A stretch of 42,845 nt of DNA, from contig NZ_JAFIRA010000035.1 of the NCBI RefSeq assembly GCF_022848905.1, positions 1 through 42,845 on the forward strand, read 5' to 3'. This stretch comes from Thermostichus vulcanus str. 'Rupite'. Lineage in GTDB: Bacteria; Cyanobacteriota; Cyanobacteriia; Thermostichales; Thermostichaceae. The position numbers and the translations under genes were made by a program. Under the pieces are notes generated by a model that worked only from the letters and a program-made list of their open reading frames with translations, ran no database searches and was not told where the DNA came from. Positions within the stretch are counted from its first letter, which is position 1, and every line of letters starts with the position of its first letter. Below, one piece after another: positions 8,569 through 17,370 of the stretch.

Positions 8569-9534
8569 ATGATGCCAAACACGCCCTCTACCTGCCTCGA
8601 TCTCAGCCAAAAGCGAATTTTGCTCACCGGGGGTAGCGGCTTTTTGGGCAAACATGTGATGGAACAGTTGCAAGTGCTGGGGGTGAAGCCAGAACAGGTG
8701 CGGATCCCTCGCTCCCAAACCCATGACCTGCGCCGCTTAGAGGTGTGTCAGGAGGTGGTACGGGGACAAGACCTGGTGATCCATTTGGCAGCTCATGTGG
8801 GTGGGATTGGACTCAACCAAGCCAAGCCTGCCGAGCTGTTCTACGACAATTTGATCATGGGATCCCAGTTGATCCATGCTGCCTATCAGGCGGGGGTGGA
8901 GAAATTCGTGTGTGTCGGCACGATCTGCGCCTATCCCAAGTTCACATCCGTTCCCTTCAAAGAAGAAGACCTGTGGAACGGTTACCCAGAAGAGACCAAT
9001 GCTCCCTATGGAATCGCCAAAAAAGCCCTGCTGGTGCAGTTACAGGCTTATCGGCAGCAATACGGTTTCAACGGCATTTACCTGTTGCCGGTTAATCTCT
9101 ACGGCCCTATGGATAACTTTGACCCTGCCAGTTCCCACGTTATTCCGGCGTTGATTCGCAAAGTACATGAGGCGCAGGTGCAGGGGCGAGACTATGTCGA
9201 GGTGTGGGGAGATGGCAGCCCCACCCGCGAGTTTTTCTATGCCGAAGATGCCGCTCGTGGGATTGTCATGGCCAGTCAGCTCTACAACGGGGCGGATCCC
9301 CTGAATTTGGGTACTGGCGAGGAGATTTCCATTCGGGATCTGATTACCCTCATCTGTGAGTTGATGGGTTTTCAGGGGGAGATTCGCTGGCAACCCGATA
9401 AACCCAACGGTCAACCCCGCCGCTGTTTGGATGTGTCTAAGGCGCGCGAGGCGATGGGGTTTGTGGCCAAGGTCAGTCTGCGGGAGGGTCTGCAGCGCAC
9501 CATCGATTGGTACCGCCGACACTCAGGGTGTTGA
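8569..9534 (+). CDS. GDP-L-fucose synthase-like NAD-dependent epimerase/reductase
   Basis: An extended short-chain dehydrogenase of 321 residues. The Rossmann glycine motif GGSGFLG lies at 21-27, the catalytic YxxxK pair is Tyr147/Lys151 (YGIAKK), and GTICAYP at 117-123 aligns with the GSSCIYP active-site loop of GDP-fucose synthase, with Thr118 in place of the catalytic Ser and the Cys kept. Downstream NLYGP and [10 protein letters not shown] are also typical. Family members convert GDP-4-keto-6-deoxymannose to GDP-L-fucose with NADPH, for surface polysaccharide. No GDP-mannose dehydratase or glycosyltransferase is adjacent, so the exact sugar is an inference. The ATG is at 8569, in MMPNTP; the second ATG at 8572 is possible. 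Confidence 0.88.
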   Translation: MMPNTPSTCLDLSQKRILLTGGSGFLGKHVMEQLQVLGVKPEQVRIPRSQTHDLRRLEVCQEVVRGQDLVIHLAAHVGGIGLNQAKPAELFYDNLIMGSQLIHAAYQAGVEKFVCVGTICAYPKFTSVPFKEEDLWNGYPEETNAPYGIAKKALLVQLQAYRQQYGFNGIYLLPVNLYGPMDNFDPASSHVIPALIRKVHEAQVQGRDYVEVWGDGSPTREFFYAEDAARGIVMASQLYNGADPLNLGTGEEISIRDLITLICELMGFQGEIRWQPDKPNGQPRRCLDVSKAREAMGFVAKVSLREGLQRTIDWYRRHSGC

Positions 9535-9553
9535 AGCCCTTGGGTCACTCAGG

Positions 9554-10291
9554 TCATGGAATTGAATGGCTCTCTAAGCGGCCATCTTCTAGGTGCAACA
9601 CCCGGTCTGCTATATCGAGAATGCGGTTATCGTGAGTCACCATTAAAATTGCACAACCTTGTTCCCGGGCCAGCCTCTCCATGAGAGTCACCACTTCTCG
9701 ACCGGATTTGCTATCCAGAGCTGCTGTGGGTTCATCGGCCAAGACCAATTTGGGGTGACTAACCAAAGCCCGGGCAATCGCCACCCGTTGTTTTTGCCCA
9801 CCCGAGAGCTTTTCTGGGTAGTAGTGAGTGCGATCTGCCAAGCCCACTGCCGCTAGCATCTCCTCCGCCCGTTGCCGGATCTGCTGGGGAGAGAGGCCGT
9901 TGTGTAGTTCCAGCGACATCTGCACATTTTGTACGGCCGTTAGGCATTTGAGCAGGTTATGGGCTTGAAAGATGTACCCAATCTGTTTGCGCACTTGAAC
10001 TAAGGTAGCCTGCTTCGCTCCCCGCAGCTCTTGCCCCATCACCCGCAGGCTGCCCTCTTGCACAGAACGCAAAGCCCCCACCAACGTCAGCAGAGTGCTT
10101 TTGCCGGATCCCGATGGGCCGGTCATCAGGACAATTTCCCCAGAGTGGAGGGTGAGATTGATGTCAAACAGGATTTGCTTGCGCAGGGATCCCTCCCCGA
10201 AATAGTGGTTCAACCCCTCCACCTGCAAAACAGGTTCGGTGGCGGAAATTAGGGTGGGGGTAGAGGGTTGAGTGAGCAAAGATGTGAGCAT
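9554..10291 (-). CDS. devA: DevA-type ABC exporter ATPase
   Basis: A 245-residue ATPase of the MacB/LolD type: Walker A GPSGSGKST at 58-66, signature LSGGQ at 162-166, Walker B VLADEP at 183-188, D-loop SALD equivalent (AALDSKSG) and switch His220. It energises the DevC permease encoded just upstream on the same strand. In heterocyst-forming cyanobacteria DevBCA with a TolC-like outer-membrane protein exports glycolipids; in unicellular cyanobacteria homologous sets export other lipophilic or toxic compounds, so the cargo here is unknown. It is the last gene of the devB-devC-devA operon, 54 bases after devC. Three genes in this order identify the family. Confidence 0.92.
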   Translation of the reverse strand: MLTSLLTQPSTPTLISATEPVLQVEGLNHYFGEGSLRKQILFDINLTLHSGEIVLMTGPSGSGKSTLLTLVGALRSVQEGSLRVMGQELRGAKQATLVQVRKQIGYIFQAHNLLKCLTAVQNVQMSLELHNGLSPQQIRQRAEEMLAAVGLADRTHYYPEKLSGGQKQRVAIARALVSHPKLVLADEPTAALDSKSGREVVTLMERLAREQGCAILMVTHDNRILDIADRVLHLEDGRLESHSIP

Positions 10292-10345
10292 AGTTAAACA
10301 GGGATCCCTCTCGATAACACAACAAAAAACAACCCGGAGAATCTG

Positions 10346-11530
10346 TCAAAAAATATCTGCTGGATCCGCCGCTCGCAATCGCCGCACTGCAATGGCCCCC
10401 GAAATAAAACACATCGTCACCGCCAAACCTAGCACCAACGCAGCACGATTCAGGCTCATGGCAACCGGTAGCAACGTGGCATTGGCCGTCAAATCGTAGA
10501 GCAAAATCGACAGGGCAAACGCTGGAATGTACCCTAAGCCCGCCAAGAAGAGGGCCTCTTGAAACACCACCCCCAGCAGATAGCCATCGGTGTAGCCCAT
10601 CGCCTTGAGGGTGGCATATTCCGCCAGATGATCCGACACATCGGTATAGAGGATCTGATAAACGATGACAATACCGACGATGAACCCCATACCCACACCG
10701 AGGCCGAAAATGAAGCCAATCGCCGTGCCTTCCTCCCAGTAGGTTTTCTCCATGTCGATAAACTCAGTCCGCGAGAGCACCCGCACATCCTCCGGCAGCA
10801 GAGCCCGCATCTGTTGCAAAATTGGCTCCGGATCCACCCCTGGTTGCAACTGCACCACGCCAATATCCACCAAGCCCCGTGCTCGACTGGGAAAAAGACG
10901 TAAGAAATTCAGGTCGCTGGTGAGGATGGTGCCATCGGCTCCAAAGGTTGCCCCCATCTGAAACAAGCCGCCCACAGTGACCCGCCGATTGCCCACTTCG
11001 GTAATGACCTCTCGCCCGGCCTCAAACCACTCTGCAATCGGGCCAAATTCTGTCCGAGAGCTGCGATCAAACAGCACGACATCGGCTTTTTTAATCTCCT
11101 CCAGCTTGGCGGGGGTTAGTTGCGGCAAATCCAGTAAATCCGCGGAGGGATCCACTCCCACCACAAAGATGCTGCGAGTACGACGGGTTTCCGGGTTTTT
11201 CCAAAGGGCAAAACTGACATAGACCGGTGAGACAGACTGGACCCCCTCAAAGCCAAGCGCTTGATAGAGCCGCCGCTGCGAAAAGGTGTTCATAGCAATC
11301 AGGGCATTGGATTGGGGACTGACCAAGAAAATGTCGCCCCGCAAGGCCACATGAAAGCGAATAGCACTTTCTAGCAAGCTATCCCGAAAACCCAGCTGCA
11401 TGAACATCAAAATGCAGGCAAAGGCAATTCCAGCCAAAGCAACTAGAAGGCGGATCTTTTCCCGCGTCAGTTGTAGCCAAGCCAGAGGGATTTTGGGGCG
11501 AATGAAAGCAAGACTTAAAAGGGAGTACAT
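10346..11530 (-). CDS. devC: DevC-type ABC exporter permease
   Basis: A 394-residue inner-membrane protein with one membrane helix near residues 25-45 (LLVALAGIAFACILMFMQLG), a large periplasmic domain of about 220 residues, and three C-terminal helices with the FtsX-like permease core (GVGMGFIVGIVIVYQILYTDVSDHLAEYATLKAMGY). The sequence FRDSLLESA just after the first helix is typical of DevC. It forms the transmembrane part of a DevBCA tripartite exporter. It starts 9 bases after the devB stop, consistent with co-transcription and probably coupled translation. Confidence 0.93.
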   Translation of the reverse strand: MYSLLSLAFIRPKIPLAWLQLTREKIRLLVALAGIAFACILMFMQLGFRDSLLESAIRFHVALRGDIFLVSPQSNALIAMNTFSQRRLYQALGFEGVQSVSPVYVSFALWKNPETRRTRSIFVVGVDPSADLLDLPQLTPAKLEEIKKADVVLFDRSSRTEFGPIAEWFEAGREVITEVGNRRVTVGGLFQMGATFGADGTILTSDLNFLRLFPSRARGLVDIGVVQLQPGVDPEPILQQMRALLPEDVRVLSRTEFIDMEKTYWEEGTAIGFIFGLGVGMGFIVGIVIVYQILYTDVSDHLAEYATLKAMGYTDGYLLGVVFQEALFLAGLGYIPAFALSILLYDLTANATLLPVAMSLNRAALVLGLAVTMCFISGAIAVRRLRAADPADIF

Positions 11531-11539
11531 CTATTGTGT

Positions 11540-12700
11540 TTACCCCTCCACGTCAATTGCTACATCCACCTGCAGGTTGGTCAGCCCTGCCACCCGCTCG
11601 CTACTTTGCGGGTCGAGACGAATGTGCACCTCCACCACACGAGCATCCACATCAGCAGCCGGATCGGTATTTAAGACATCCTTTTTGCGGATTTGCAGCC
11701 CAACGCGCTCCACCTGACCCCGCAGTTCTTCCGTTAAGGCGCGGTTGCGAATGGTGGCCTGTTGCCCCGATTGAATGCGCAAAATGTCGGTTTCGTAGAC
11801 TTCTGCCACCACCATCATCTGGTCAGTATTACCCAGGTCGAGGATGCCATCATTGCCAATTGCCTCTCCAGGGCGGGTATGGATTCTCAGCACTTGGCCA
11901 TCTCGGGGGGAACGGATCAGGGTGCGTTCTAGGCGGGCCTCGGCCAACTCCAGGTTACGGGCCAGGGATCCCAGTTGCACTTGGGCTTGGGCCAAGTTGA
12001 GTTGGGCTTCGGCGGCTTGGACGTGGGCCTGAGCATTAAGCAGATCTTGGGTGCGAGCCGTTTGCAGTTGAGTCAGGGTGGCCTGAGCTGAGCGCAGTTC
12101 CTCCTGTCGTTGTCGTAGGACTAGAGAGCGCTGGTCTAGCTCCTGCTGGGAGACCGCTCCCTCCTGCCAAAGGGCTTGGAAGCGGGCCAGGTTGGCCTCT
12201 GCATCCGCCAGTTCAGCCTGAATCCGTTCCACAACAGCCTCTTGGGCGCGAATCTGCATCAGTTGGGGTTGATCCAGCTGGCTGACTCGGGTGCGAGCCT
12301 CTTGGATTTGGGCCTGACTAAAACGGGTCTCCGCCTCCAGTCGGGTACGGGCCTCCTGCAATTGGGCTGCTGCGTACTCTCGTTCGGCTGCCCGCTCCGC
12401 ATAACTCTCCAGACGGGCCACCACCTGTCCTGCAACCACCTTATCCCCTTCCGCCACCAACAGCTCCCCCACCCGCTCTCCAGGAGGGCCAGCAATGCGC
12501 AAGACCTCCCCTTCTGGCTCGATCCGACCCAAGGCACCGATGCGGGGGGGTAAGGGGGGTTCTACAGCCGCCTCGGCACGCTCTGCTGATGGAGCTGATG
12601 TGGATTGTGGGGTACCCTGTTGACCCAGGCCCAACCCTGCCAACGTTGCTGACCCGAGAATCCCAGCCACCACCATTGAGCAAAGCACCTGTAGTTTCAT
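11540..12700 (-). CDS. devB: DevB-type membrane fusion (HlyD-family) adaptor
   Basis: A 386-residue periplasmic adaptor linking the DevC permease to an outer-membrane channel. It begins with an uncleaved-type signal anchor (KLQVLCSMVVAGILGSATLAG), then a Pro/Ala-rich linker, a lipoyl/barrel segment with GRIEPEGEVLRIAGP, a long alpha-helical hairpin rich in Ala, Gln, Glu and Arg from about 125 to 270 (coiled coil), then the returning barrel strand RSPRDGQVLRIHTRPGE. It is the first gene of the operon. No TolC-like gene is in the window. The upstream gap to 12834 shows no clear operator. Confidence 0.92.
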   Translation of the reverse strand: MKLQVLCSMVVAGILGSATLAGLGLGQQGTPQSTSAPSAERAEAAVEPPLPPRIGALGRIEPEGEVLRIAGPPGERVGELLVAEGDKVVAGQVVARLESYAERAAEREYAAAQLQEARTRLEAETRFSQAQIQEARTRVSQLDQPQLMQIRAQEAVVERIQAELADAEANLARFQALWQEGAVSQQELDQRSLVLRQRQEELRSAQATLTQLQTARTQDLLNAQAHVQAAEAQLNLAQAQVQLGSLARNLELAEARLERTLIRSPRDGQVLRIHTRPGEAIGNDGILDLGNTDQMMVVAEVYETDILRIQSGQQATIRNRALTEELRGQVERVGLQIRKKDVLNTDPAADVDARVVEVHIRLDPQSSERVAGLTNLQVDVAIDVEG

Positions 12701-12834
12701 CGGAATCCCGTTGATGTTCTGCGAGCAGAGTATTCATTAAACAAATGTAAAATTTGTTGAGTCAGGATGTCCAGTTGTATCCTTTGCGTTCTGGCTTCAC
12801 CGTATTTTCGCTTCCTTAATTGCGCCCAGCTACT

Positions 12835-14004
12835 TTAGTATTTCGGAATGGAAGGATCATAGGCTTCTGCCCAGGCGAGGATTCCTCCCTTGAGGTTTTT
12901 CCCTTGGATCCCAGCGGCTTGCAAAATCCCTAAGGCTTTGGCGGAGCGCATCCCACTCTTACAGTGGACAATCAACTCCGAGCCGTTTACCAGTTGTCGC
13001 ACTTGTTCTACTCCATCGCCATTTTCAATTTGGGGTAACGGAATTAACTGGGCACCTGGAATACGGCCAATCTCCCATTCATTAGGGTTACGCACATCGA
13101 TCAACACAAAATCCTTTTGAGCATCGATGCGAGCCTTGAGCTCAGCAACCGTAATCTCGACTATTTCCGATTGGTTGGCCTGTTCTGCTGCCTGGGCCTG
13201 CGGGATCCCGCAGAATTGCTCGTAATCGATCAGTTCTGTGATCGGGGGAGTGGCCGGATTTTTGCGCAGCTTCAGCTCCCGGAAGCTCATTTTCAGAGCA
13301 TCGTAGAGCAGCAAACGTCCGCTCAGGGTATTGCCAACACCAAGGAGGATCTTCACCGTTTCCGTGGCTTGGATCACACCAATAATGCCGGGGAGGATCC
13401 CTAAGACGCCCCCCTCAGCGCAGGAGGGCACCAATCCCGGTGGAGGTGGCTCAGGGTAGAGATCGCGGTAATTAGGGCCATCTTCGTAGTTAAAGACGGT
13501 GGCCTGTCCCTCAAAGCGGAAGATTGAGCCATAAACATTGGGTTTGCCCGTCAAGACACAGGCATCATTGACCAAATAACGGGTGGGGAAGTTATCGGTA
13601 CCATCCACAATCACATCGTAGTCAGCAAAGAGCTCCAAGGCATTGTGAGACTTGAGGGCGGTTTCGTGTACATCCACCTGGCAATAGGGATTGATCTCCA
13701 GGATGCGGTTCTTAGCCGATTCCACCTTTGGCTTGCCCACCCAGGAAGTGCCATGGATCACCTGCCGCTGCAGGTTGGACACATCCACCACATCAAAATC
13801 CACGAGGCCAATCCGCCCAACTCCAGCCGCCGCTAGGTAGAGCAACAATGGGGATCCCAATCCACCGGTGCCAATGCAGAGAACTTTGCCCGCCTTGAGC
13901 CTCTTCTGTCCTTCCAAACCCACCTCTGGCAGAATCAAATGCCGAGAGAAGCGCTCCATTTCCTCGCGGGAAAGGCTAACTTGGCTGGTGTCTAGGTTCA
14001 ACAT
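12835..14004 (-). CDS. moeB: MoeB/ThiF-type E1 adenylyltransferase-sulfurtransferase with C-terminal rhodanese domain
   Basis: A 389-residue E1-like enzyme. It activates the C-terminal glycine of a ubiquitin-like sulfur carrier with ATP and then supplies sulfur. The nucleotide-binding GTGGLGSP is at 45-52, the N-L-Q-R-Q motif lies in the following strand, and D-G-T-D-N-F is present. Residues ~285-389 are a rhodanese domain with the active-site loop CKSGMR (Cys348). Unlike E. coli MoeB, the two Cys-X-X-Cys zinc pairs are absent: NYRDLYPEPPPP stands where CxxC is expected. The frame begins with TTG at 14010 but ATG 14004 is preferred; it lies 2 bases past the stop of the carrier gene, so the pair is translationally linked. 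It probably serves that carrier; molybdopterin or thiamin roles are alternatives. Confidence 0.9.
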   Translation of the reverse strand: MLNLDTSQVSLSREEMERFSRHLILPEVGLEGQKRLKAGKVLCIGTGGLGSPLLLYLAAAGVGRIGLVDFDVVDVSNLQRQVIHGTSWVGKPKVESAKNRILEINPYCQVDVHETALKSHNALELFADYDVIVDGTDNFPTRYLVNDACVLTGKPNVYGSIFRFEGQATVFNYEDGPNYRDLYPEPPPPGLVPSCAEGGVLGILPGIIGVIQATETVKILLGVGNTLSGRLLLYDALKMSFRELKLRKNPATPPITELIDYEQFCGIPQAQAAEQANQSEIVEITVAELKARIDAQKDFVLIDVRNPNEWEIGRIPGAQLIPLPQIENGDGVEQVRQLVNGSELIVHCKSGMRSAKALGILQAAGIQGKNLKGGILAWAEAYDPSIPKY

Positions 14005-14006
14005 GC

Positions 14007-14288
14007 TCAAAACCCTCCGGCGATAGCAGGAACAATGCTAATGGTGGCTTTTTCTCCAACGGGAGTGTTGTCTCCTTCGGCCAAATCCCGCACATCTTCG
14101 TCATTCAAATAAACATTGACGAAATTGCGTAGCTTGCCATCTTCGGTGTAAAGGTGGCGCTTGAGATCGGCATAGCGAGCAATGAGATTGCTCATCACTT
14201 CACCAACGTTGCTGCCGTCGATCTCGACAGCTTCCTGATTGTCGGTATAAGGCCGCAAGGGGGAGGGGATGAGAATTTTGGTTGCCAT
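14007..14288 (-). CDS. MoaD/ThiS/CysO-like ubiquitin-fold sulfur carrier with Gly-Gly-Phe end
   Basis: A 93-residue small protein of the beta-grasp MoaD/ThiS family. Typical features are the FVNVYLNDEDVRDL strand-helix and the closing KATISIVPAIAGG. Sulfur carriers end in Gly-Gly, which is adenylated and thiocarboxylated; here the end is Ala-Gly-Gly-Phe, one residue too long. A JAMM peptidase gene lies next to it on the same strand, and such enzymes are known to trim or release this kind of carrier (QbsD on QbsE, Mec+ on CysO). The product is therefore likely a precursor for cysteine-type sulfur transfer. It precedes the E1 gene with which it is coupled. Length matches mycobacterial CysO. Confidence 0.88.
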   Translation of the reverse strand: MATKILIPSPLRPYTDNQEAVEIDGSNVGEVMSNLIARYADLKRHLYTEDGKLRNFVNVYLNDEDVRDLAEGDNTPVGEKATISIVPAIAGGF

Positions 14289-14364
14289 AGGTAGGTAAGG
14301 ATCTCAATTCATCTTCAGAGGCCAAGATTCAGAAAATACAGCTCTTGCGCGGGTTCTTTACTAC

Positions 14365-14401
14365 AGTACTTGTGTTCTTGTCAAGATTGTAGAACAGTAC
14401 T
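14365..14401. promoter_or_regulatory. Interrupted inverted repeat upstream of the sulfur-carrier gene
   Basis: AGTACT at 14365 and GTTCT at 14374 face AGAAC at 14391 and AGTACT at 14396, i.e. two paired blocks with a 3-base bulge and a 12-base loop. It sits about 75-110 bases upstream of the carrier gene's start, between it and the JAMM peptidase gene. It may be a terminator-like hairpin or an operator. It does not fit the NtcA pattern GTA-N8-TAC. Confidence 0.4.
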
Positions 14402-14430
14402 CTAGCCTGCCCTGGAGGCAAAGGGCTGTA
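14402..14430 (+). repeat. Right-end fragment of the dispersed MITE-like repeat (copy D)
   Basis: These 29 bases match the right end of the copy at 36784-36812 in 25 positions, including the terminal AAAGGGCTGTA that is the reverse complement of the left-end TACAGCCCTTT. No left end lies near, so this is a solo end. Confidence 0.6.
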
Positions 14431-14451
14431 GTTCCTGAATTCGAAAGGGAG

Positions 14452-14940
14452 CTATCCAGCAAAAGCCGGGATCGAGGGGAGCTGAACTTGCTCTAACACT
14501 TGCATCGGCTCCCGTTGCGGTTGATCCTGTTCATCCAGGATCCAACTGACCACCTCTTCTGCCTTACCATTTTGAACACTGACGATCACACAGGAAAACC
14601 CCCAGGGAAAAGCATGTTGCCGATCAAATTCGGAGGGGACAGCTGGATGGTTGGGGTGGGAGTGGTAGGTACCGAGGATCCCTAGGCCCTTGCGCACCGC
14701 ATGGTCGTTGGCCCGCTTAAAATCCGCCGGATCAATTAAAAAGCGGCGGTTGCTAGATTCCCCATCGGCCAAGGGATTTTCCGCCTGATCCCAGGTGTTG
14801 GTCACTGACCACAGCTCATGAATGAGCTTGTCGCCCGCTTGGATCTCGCCGATCAAAATCCCACAGCCCTCGTAGGGAAAGGCTTGCTCGCCGTGCTGGC
14901 GAATGGTGCGAATGTGTTCTGCCAGGAGATGAAGGACCAT
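14452..14940 (-). CDS. JAMM/MPN+ (Mec+-like, M67) metallopeptidase
   Basis: About 162 residues from the ATG at 14938-14940, the complete JAMM domain. The zinc-site pattern is visible: Glu24 (PYEGCGIL), His93 and His95 (YHSHPNHP), Ser103 and Asp106 (SEFD). Small bacterial JAMM proteins act on sulfur-carrier conjugates: mycobacterial Mec+ releases cysteine from CysO, and QbsD removes the dipeptide from QbsE. Here it lies upstream, on the same strand, of a carrier ending Gly-Gly-Phe, so processing of that carrier is the likely role. A longer frame open to 15147 has an unrelated polar N terminus and is not favoured. A purine-rich AGGCGAG precedes the chosen ATG. Confidence 0.85.
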   Translation of the reverse strand: MVLHLLAEHIRTIRQHGEQAFPYEGCGILIGEIQAGDKLIHELWSVTNTWDQAENPLADGESSNRRFLIDPADFKRANDHAVRKGLGILGTYHSHPNHPAVPSEFDRQHAFPWGFSCVIVSVQNGKAEEVVSWILDEQDQPQREPMQVLEQVQLPSIPAFAG

Positions 14941-15062
14941 CAATCTCGCCTTTGCCGATGGAATTACCGTTCTTTCATTCTGACACAAATTGGTCTGGGA
15001 TCCGCCATTCTCCATCACTTGGCCGGATGACCCATTACAGGTTCTCCCCCGATTTGAGGGGG

Positions 15063-15329
15063 TCAATCGGGTTCTTTTGGGATCCTTGAGAGGTAATGGA
15101 TGCAGCCCTGGCAGGGCCCCTGAGGGTTGACTGCACAGCGCAACCAAACGGATTGGGCACTAAATGTACAGGAGGGATCCCCTAGGGGTGGGCCAAATTC
15201 CCCCGCTCGTTGTCGTCTGAGCAGCACCACCTGCCGGCGCCAGTCTTGTAAAAAACGACTGTAGGCTCGTTCCCGCCACCGACGCTTGGCAGCATTTTCT
15301 AGAACGCGGGTGGTGAGGTTATCCAACAT
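15063..15329 (-). CDS. Small conserved cyanobacterial protein with four cysteines (DUF6464-like)
   Basis: An 88-residue basic protein. The first 45 residues are a highly charged Arg-rich helix (RRWRERAYSRFLQDWRRQ), and the last 35 contain four cysteines spaced C-X10-C-X7-C-X2-C, with LRCAVNPQGPCQGC, a likely zinc or iron-sulfur site. This arrangement resembles the cyanobacterial family DUF6464, whose function is unknown. The ATG at 15327-15329 is used; a GTG five codons upstream (15344) would also work. It lies between the JAMM peptidase gene and argH, on the same strand. Confidence 0.65.
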   Translation of the reverse strand: MLDNLTTRVLENAAKRRWRERAYSRFLQDWRRQVVLLRRQRAGEFGPPLGDPSCTFSAQSVWLRCAVNPQGPCQGCIHYLSRIPKEPD

Positions 15330-15452
15330 GGGAGGAGCACCCACAGCGTAAGGACAACTCAGCTAAACTTTCGCAGTTGCGCTGAATCCGCGGATCTTCA
15401 GGATGGCACACTCTATCGTGAAGATTCCAAGGGTCAGAGATCTCCTTACCGT

Positions 15453-16913
15453 TCAGCTTTCTCCAGGTTCATCGGACTGTTCTGGATGTTCGTGTCGAGC
15501 CTGAGCCTGCTGCAAAGCCTGGCGCACAACCGCAAACCCGGTTCCTCCGGTACTGAGACGGGCCGCCACCACCTGTTGCGGATCGATAGCGGCGAAAATA
15601 TCCTCCTCAAAGGCCGGGTGAAACTGCTTCCACCGCTCCAGGTTCAAATCCCGCAGGACAATCCCTTCCGCCAAACAAACGCGCACAATCTGGCCCACCA
15701 AATCATGAGCAGTTCGAAAGGGGATCCCTCGGCGCACCAAGTAATCCGCCACGTCGGTAGCATTGGAGAAATCTTCCCCAACCGCTTCTGCCATCCGTTG
15801 CGGCTGAAATTGGATCCCTTCCTGCAGCAGGATCGTCATTGCCTCCAAACAGGATCCCAGGGTATCAACGGTGTCGAACAGCCCCTCTTTGTCTTCTTGT
15901 AAATCCTTGTTATAGGCCAGTGGCAGACCTTTCAGGGTGACCAACAGCGCCTGCAAATGGCCAAACACCCGCCCTGCTTTCCCCCGCACCAACTCCGGCA
16001 CATCGGGGTTTTTCTTCTGGGGCATGAGGCTGGAGCCGGTAGCACAGGCATCGGTGAGGGTGACAAAGCGAAACTCCTGGGAAGCCCACAGCACCATTTC
16101 TTCGGAGAGGCGGCTGAGGTGAACCAGAATCAAGCTGGCCGCTGCGTGAAACTCCACCAGATAATCTCGGTCGCTGACCGCATCCAAGCTGTTGGCGCTA
16201 ATCCGCTCAAATCCCAGCAGATGAGCTGTTAGCTGCCGATCGATGGGCAAAGGGGTACCCGCTAAGGCCCCCGATCCGAGAGGACAGACATTCACCTGCT
16301 CCCGCACCCGGCCTAGGCGTTGCCAGTCTCTCCAGAGCATTTCTTCGTAAGCCAGGAGGTGGTGGGCCAGGCTGACGGGTTGGGCCCGTTGCAAGTGGGT
16401 GTATCCCGGTAGGATCGTCTCGATGTGTTGGCCGGCCAAGTGCAGCAGCACCCCCCGCAACTGCCAGAGGGATGTGCGGATGCGATCGATCTGATCCCGC
16501 AGATAAAGGCGCAGATCGGTAGCCACTTGGTCATTGCGTGACCGTCCTGTGTGCAGTTTTTTCCCCACCTCCCCCACAAGGGCCACCAGGCGATGCTCCA
16601 CGGCGTAGTGGACATCCTCCGCATCGGGATCCGGCTGAAAGGTTCCGGCTTCCACTTCCTGGCGGATCTGTTCCAACCCCCGCCGAATTTGCTCAGCTTC
16701 CTGCGGGGTCAAAATGCCACAAGCCCCCAACATCTGCACATGGGCTAGGGATCCGGCCAAGTCGTAGGGGAGCAGACGGATATCGAAGCCAATACTGGCA
16801 TTGAAGCGGGCGATGGCAGGGTGCAGGGATCCCTCAAAGCGCTGGCTCCAGGGACGGGGGGCAGGAGTGGGAGTCGAATCGGAAATCGACGCATTCGGGG
16901 AAATATTGGTCAC
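15453..16913 (-). CDS. argH: Argininosuccinate lyase
   Basis: Cleaves argininosuccinate to arginine and fumarate, the last step of arginine synthesis; cytoplasmic homotetramer. The fumarase/aspartase-superfamily signature [11 protein letters not shown] is at 293-303, the catalytic-region THLQ at 172-175, and the substrate loop HTGRSRNDQ at 121-129. The protein is 486 residues against about 460 for the family; the extra length is an N-terminal Ser/Pro-rich tail, and the start at 16913 is a GTG, so a shorter start inside is possible. It is a stand-alone gene; no other arginine gene is adjacent. Confidence 0.96.
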   Translation of the reverse strand: MTNISPNASISDSTPTPAPRPWSQRFEGSLHPAIARFNASIGFDIRLLPYDLAGSLAHVQMLGACGILTPQEAEQIRRGLEQIRQEVEAGTFQPDPDAEDVHYAVEHRLVALVGEVGKKLHTGRSRNDQVATDLRLYLRDQIDRIRTSLWQLRGVLLHLAGQHIETILPGYTHLQRAQPVSLAHHLLAYEEMLWRDWQRLGRVREQVNVCPLGSGALAGTPLPIDRQLTAHLLGFERISANSLDAVSDRDYLVEFHAAASLILVHLSRLSEEMVLWASQEFRFVTLTDACATGSSLMPQKKNPDVPELVRGKAGRVFGHLQALLVTLKGLPLAYNKDLQEDKEGLFDTVDTLGSCLEAMTILLQEGIQFQPQRMAEAVGEDFSNATDVADYLVRRGIPFRTAHDLVGQIVRVCLAEGIVLRDLNLERWKQFHPAFEEDIFAAIDPQQVVAARLSTGGTGFAVVRQALQQAQARHEHPEQSDEPGES

Positions 16914-17081
16914 CAGGCAAAAGACCTATTGGGATAAAAGCAAGAACAAGAGCCCCAAGACTCGATGACAGTCTCAGAAGAATTTAAGCAAACCCAAAAC
17001 AACACAAACCGGGCATGATGCTACCACACCCCGATGCCCCTCTAGGGCTCGATACCCGACAAACTCTTTCCCGATAGGGAC

Positions 17082-17300
17082 TTAGTGGGAACTGGTAATG
17101 CTCTTAAGCATATAGCCCACGACAATCCCAATCAGGGCTGCCCAGATTTGCCCCGATTCGACAAAATGGTTCCAGCCTTTACTGATATCTCCCAGGACAT
17201 CTTGGCGAAACACCTGACCCACCACCATTTCCGTTTGTAGGGTGGCAGGCGCGGGCAGCAAAGCAGAGTGGGTCTCAGAAAAAGCAGAGGAGGAATTCAT
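17082..17300 (-). CDS. Small tail-anchored membrane protein, unknown function
   Basis: A 72-residue protein with a soluble N-terminal half and one C-terminal membrane helix (WAALIGIVVGYMLKSI, about 52-68) close to the end, a tail-anchor layout. The ATG at 17300 is preceded on its strand by a purine-poor leader, so expression signals are weak. It stands alone between the phosphatase gene and argH. I do not recognise it; the clear helix, proper start and isolation suggest it is real. Confidence 0.55.
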   Translation of the reverse strand: MNSSSAFSETHSALLPAPATLQTEMVVGQVFRQDVLGDISKGWNHFVESGQIWAALIGIVVGYMLKSITSSH

Positions 17301-17370
17301 GGTTGTGCCTCGCGGAGTAAATTAGACAGCCATACTAGCTAGAGCGTACCCTCAGTTTCGCAATTCGTAG

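Noticed and set aside
14366-14401. NtcA site upstream of the sulfur-carrier gene
   Set aside because: The pattern GTA-N8-TAC is not met; the nearest pairing has a 6-base spacer.
14941-15147. N-terminal extension of the JAMM peptidase to 15147
   Set aside because: The added residues are polar and unordered and do not fit the family; the ATG at 14940 with its purine-rich leader gives the complete domain.
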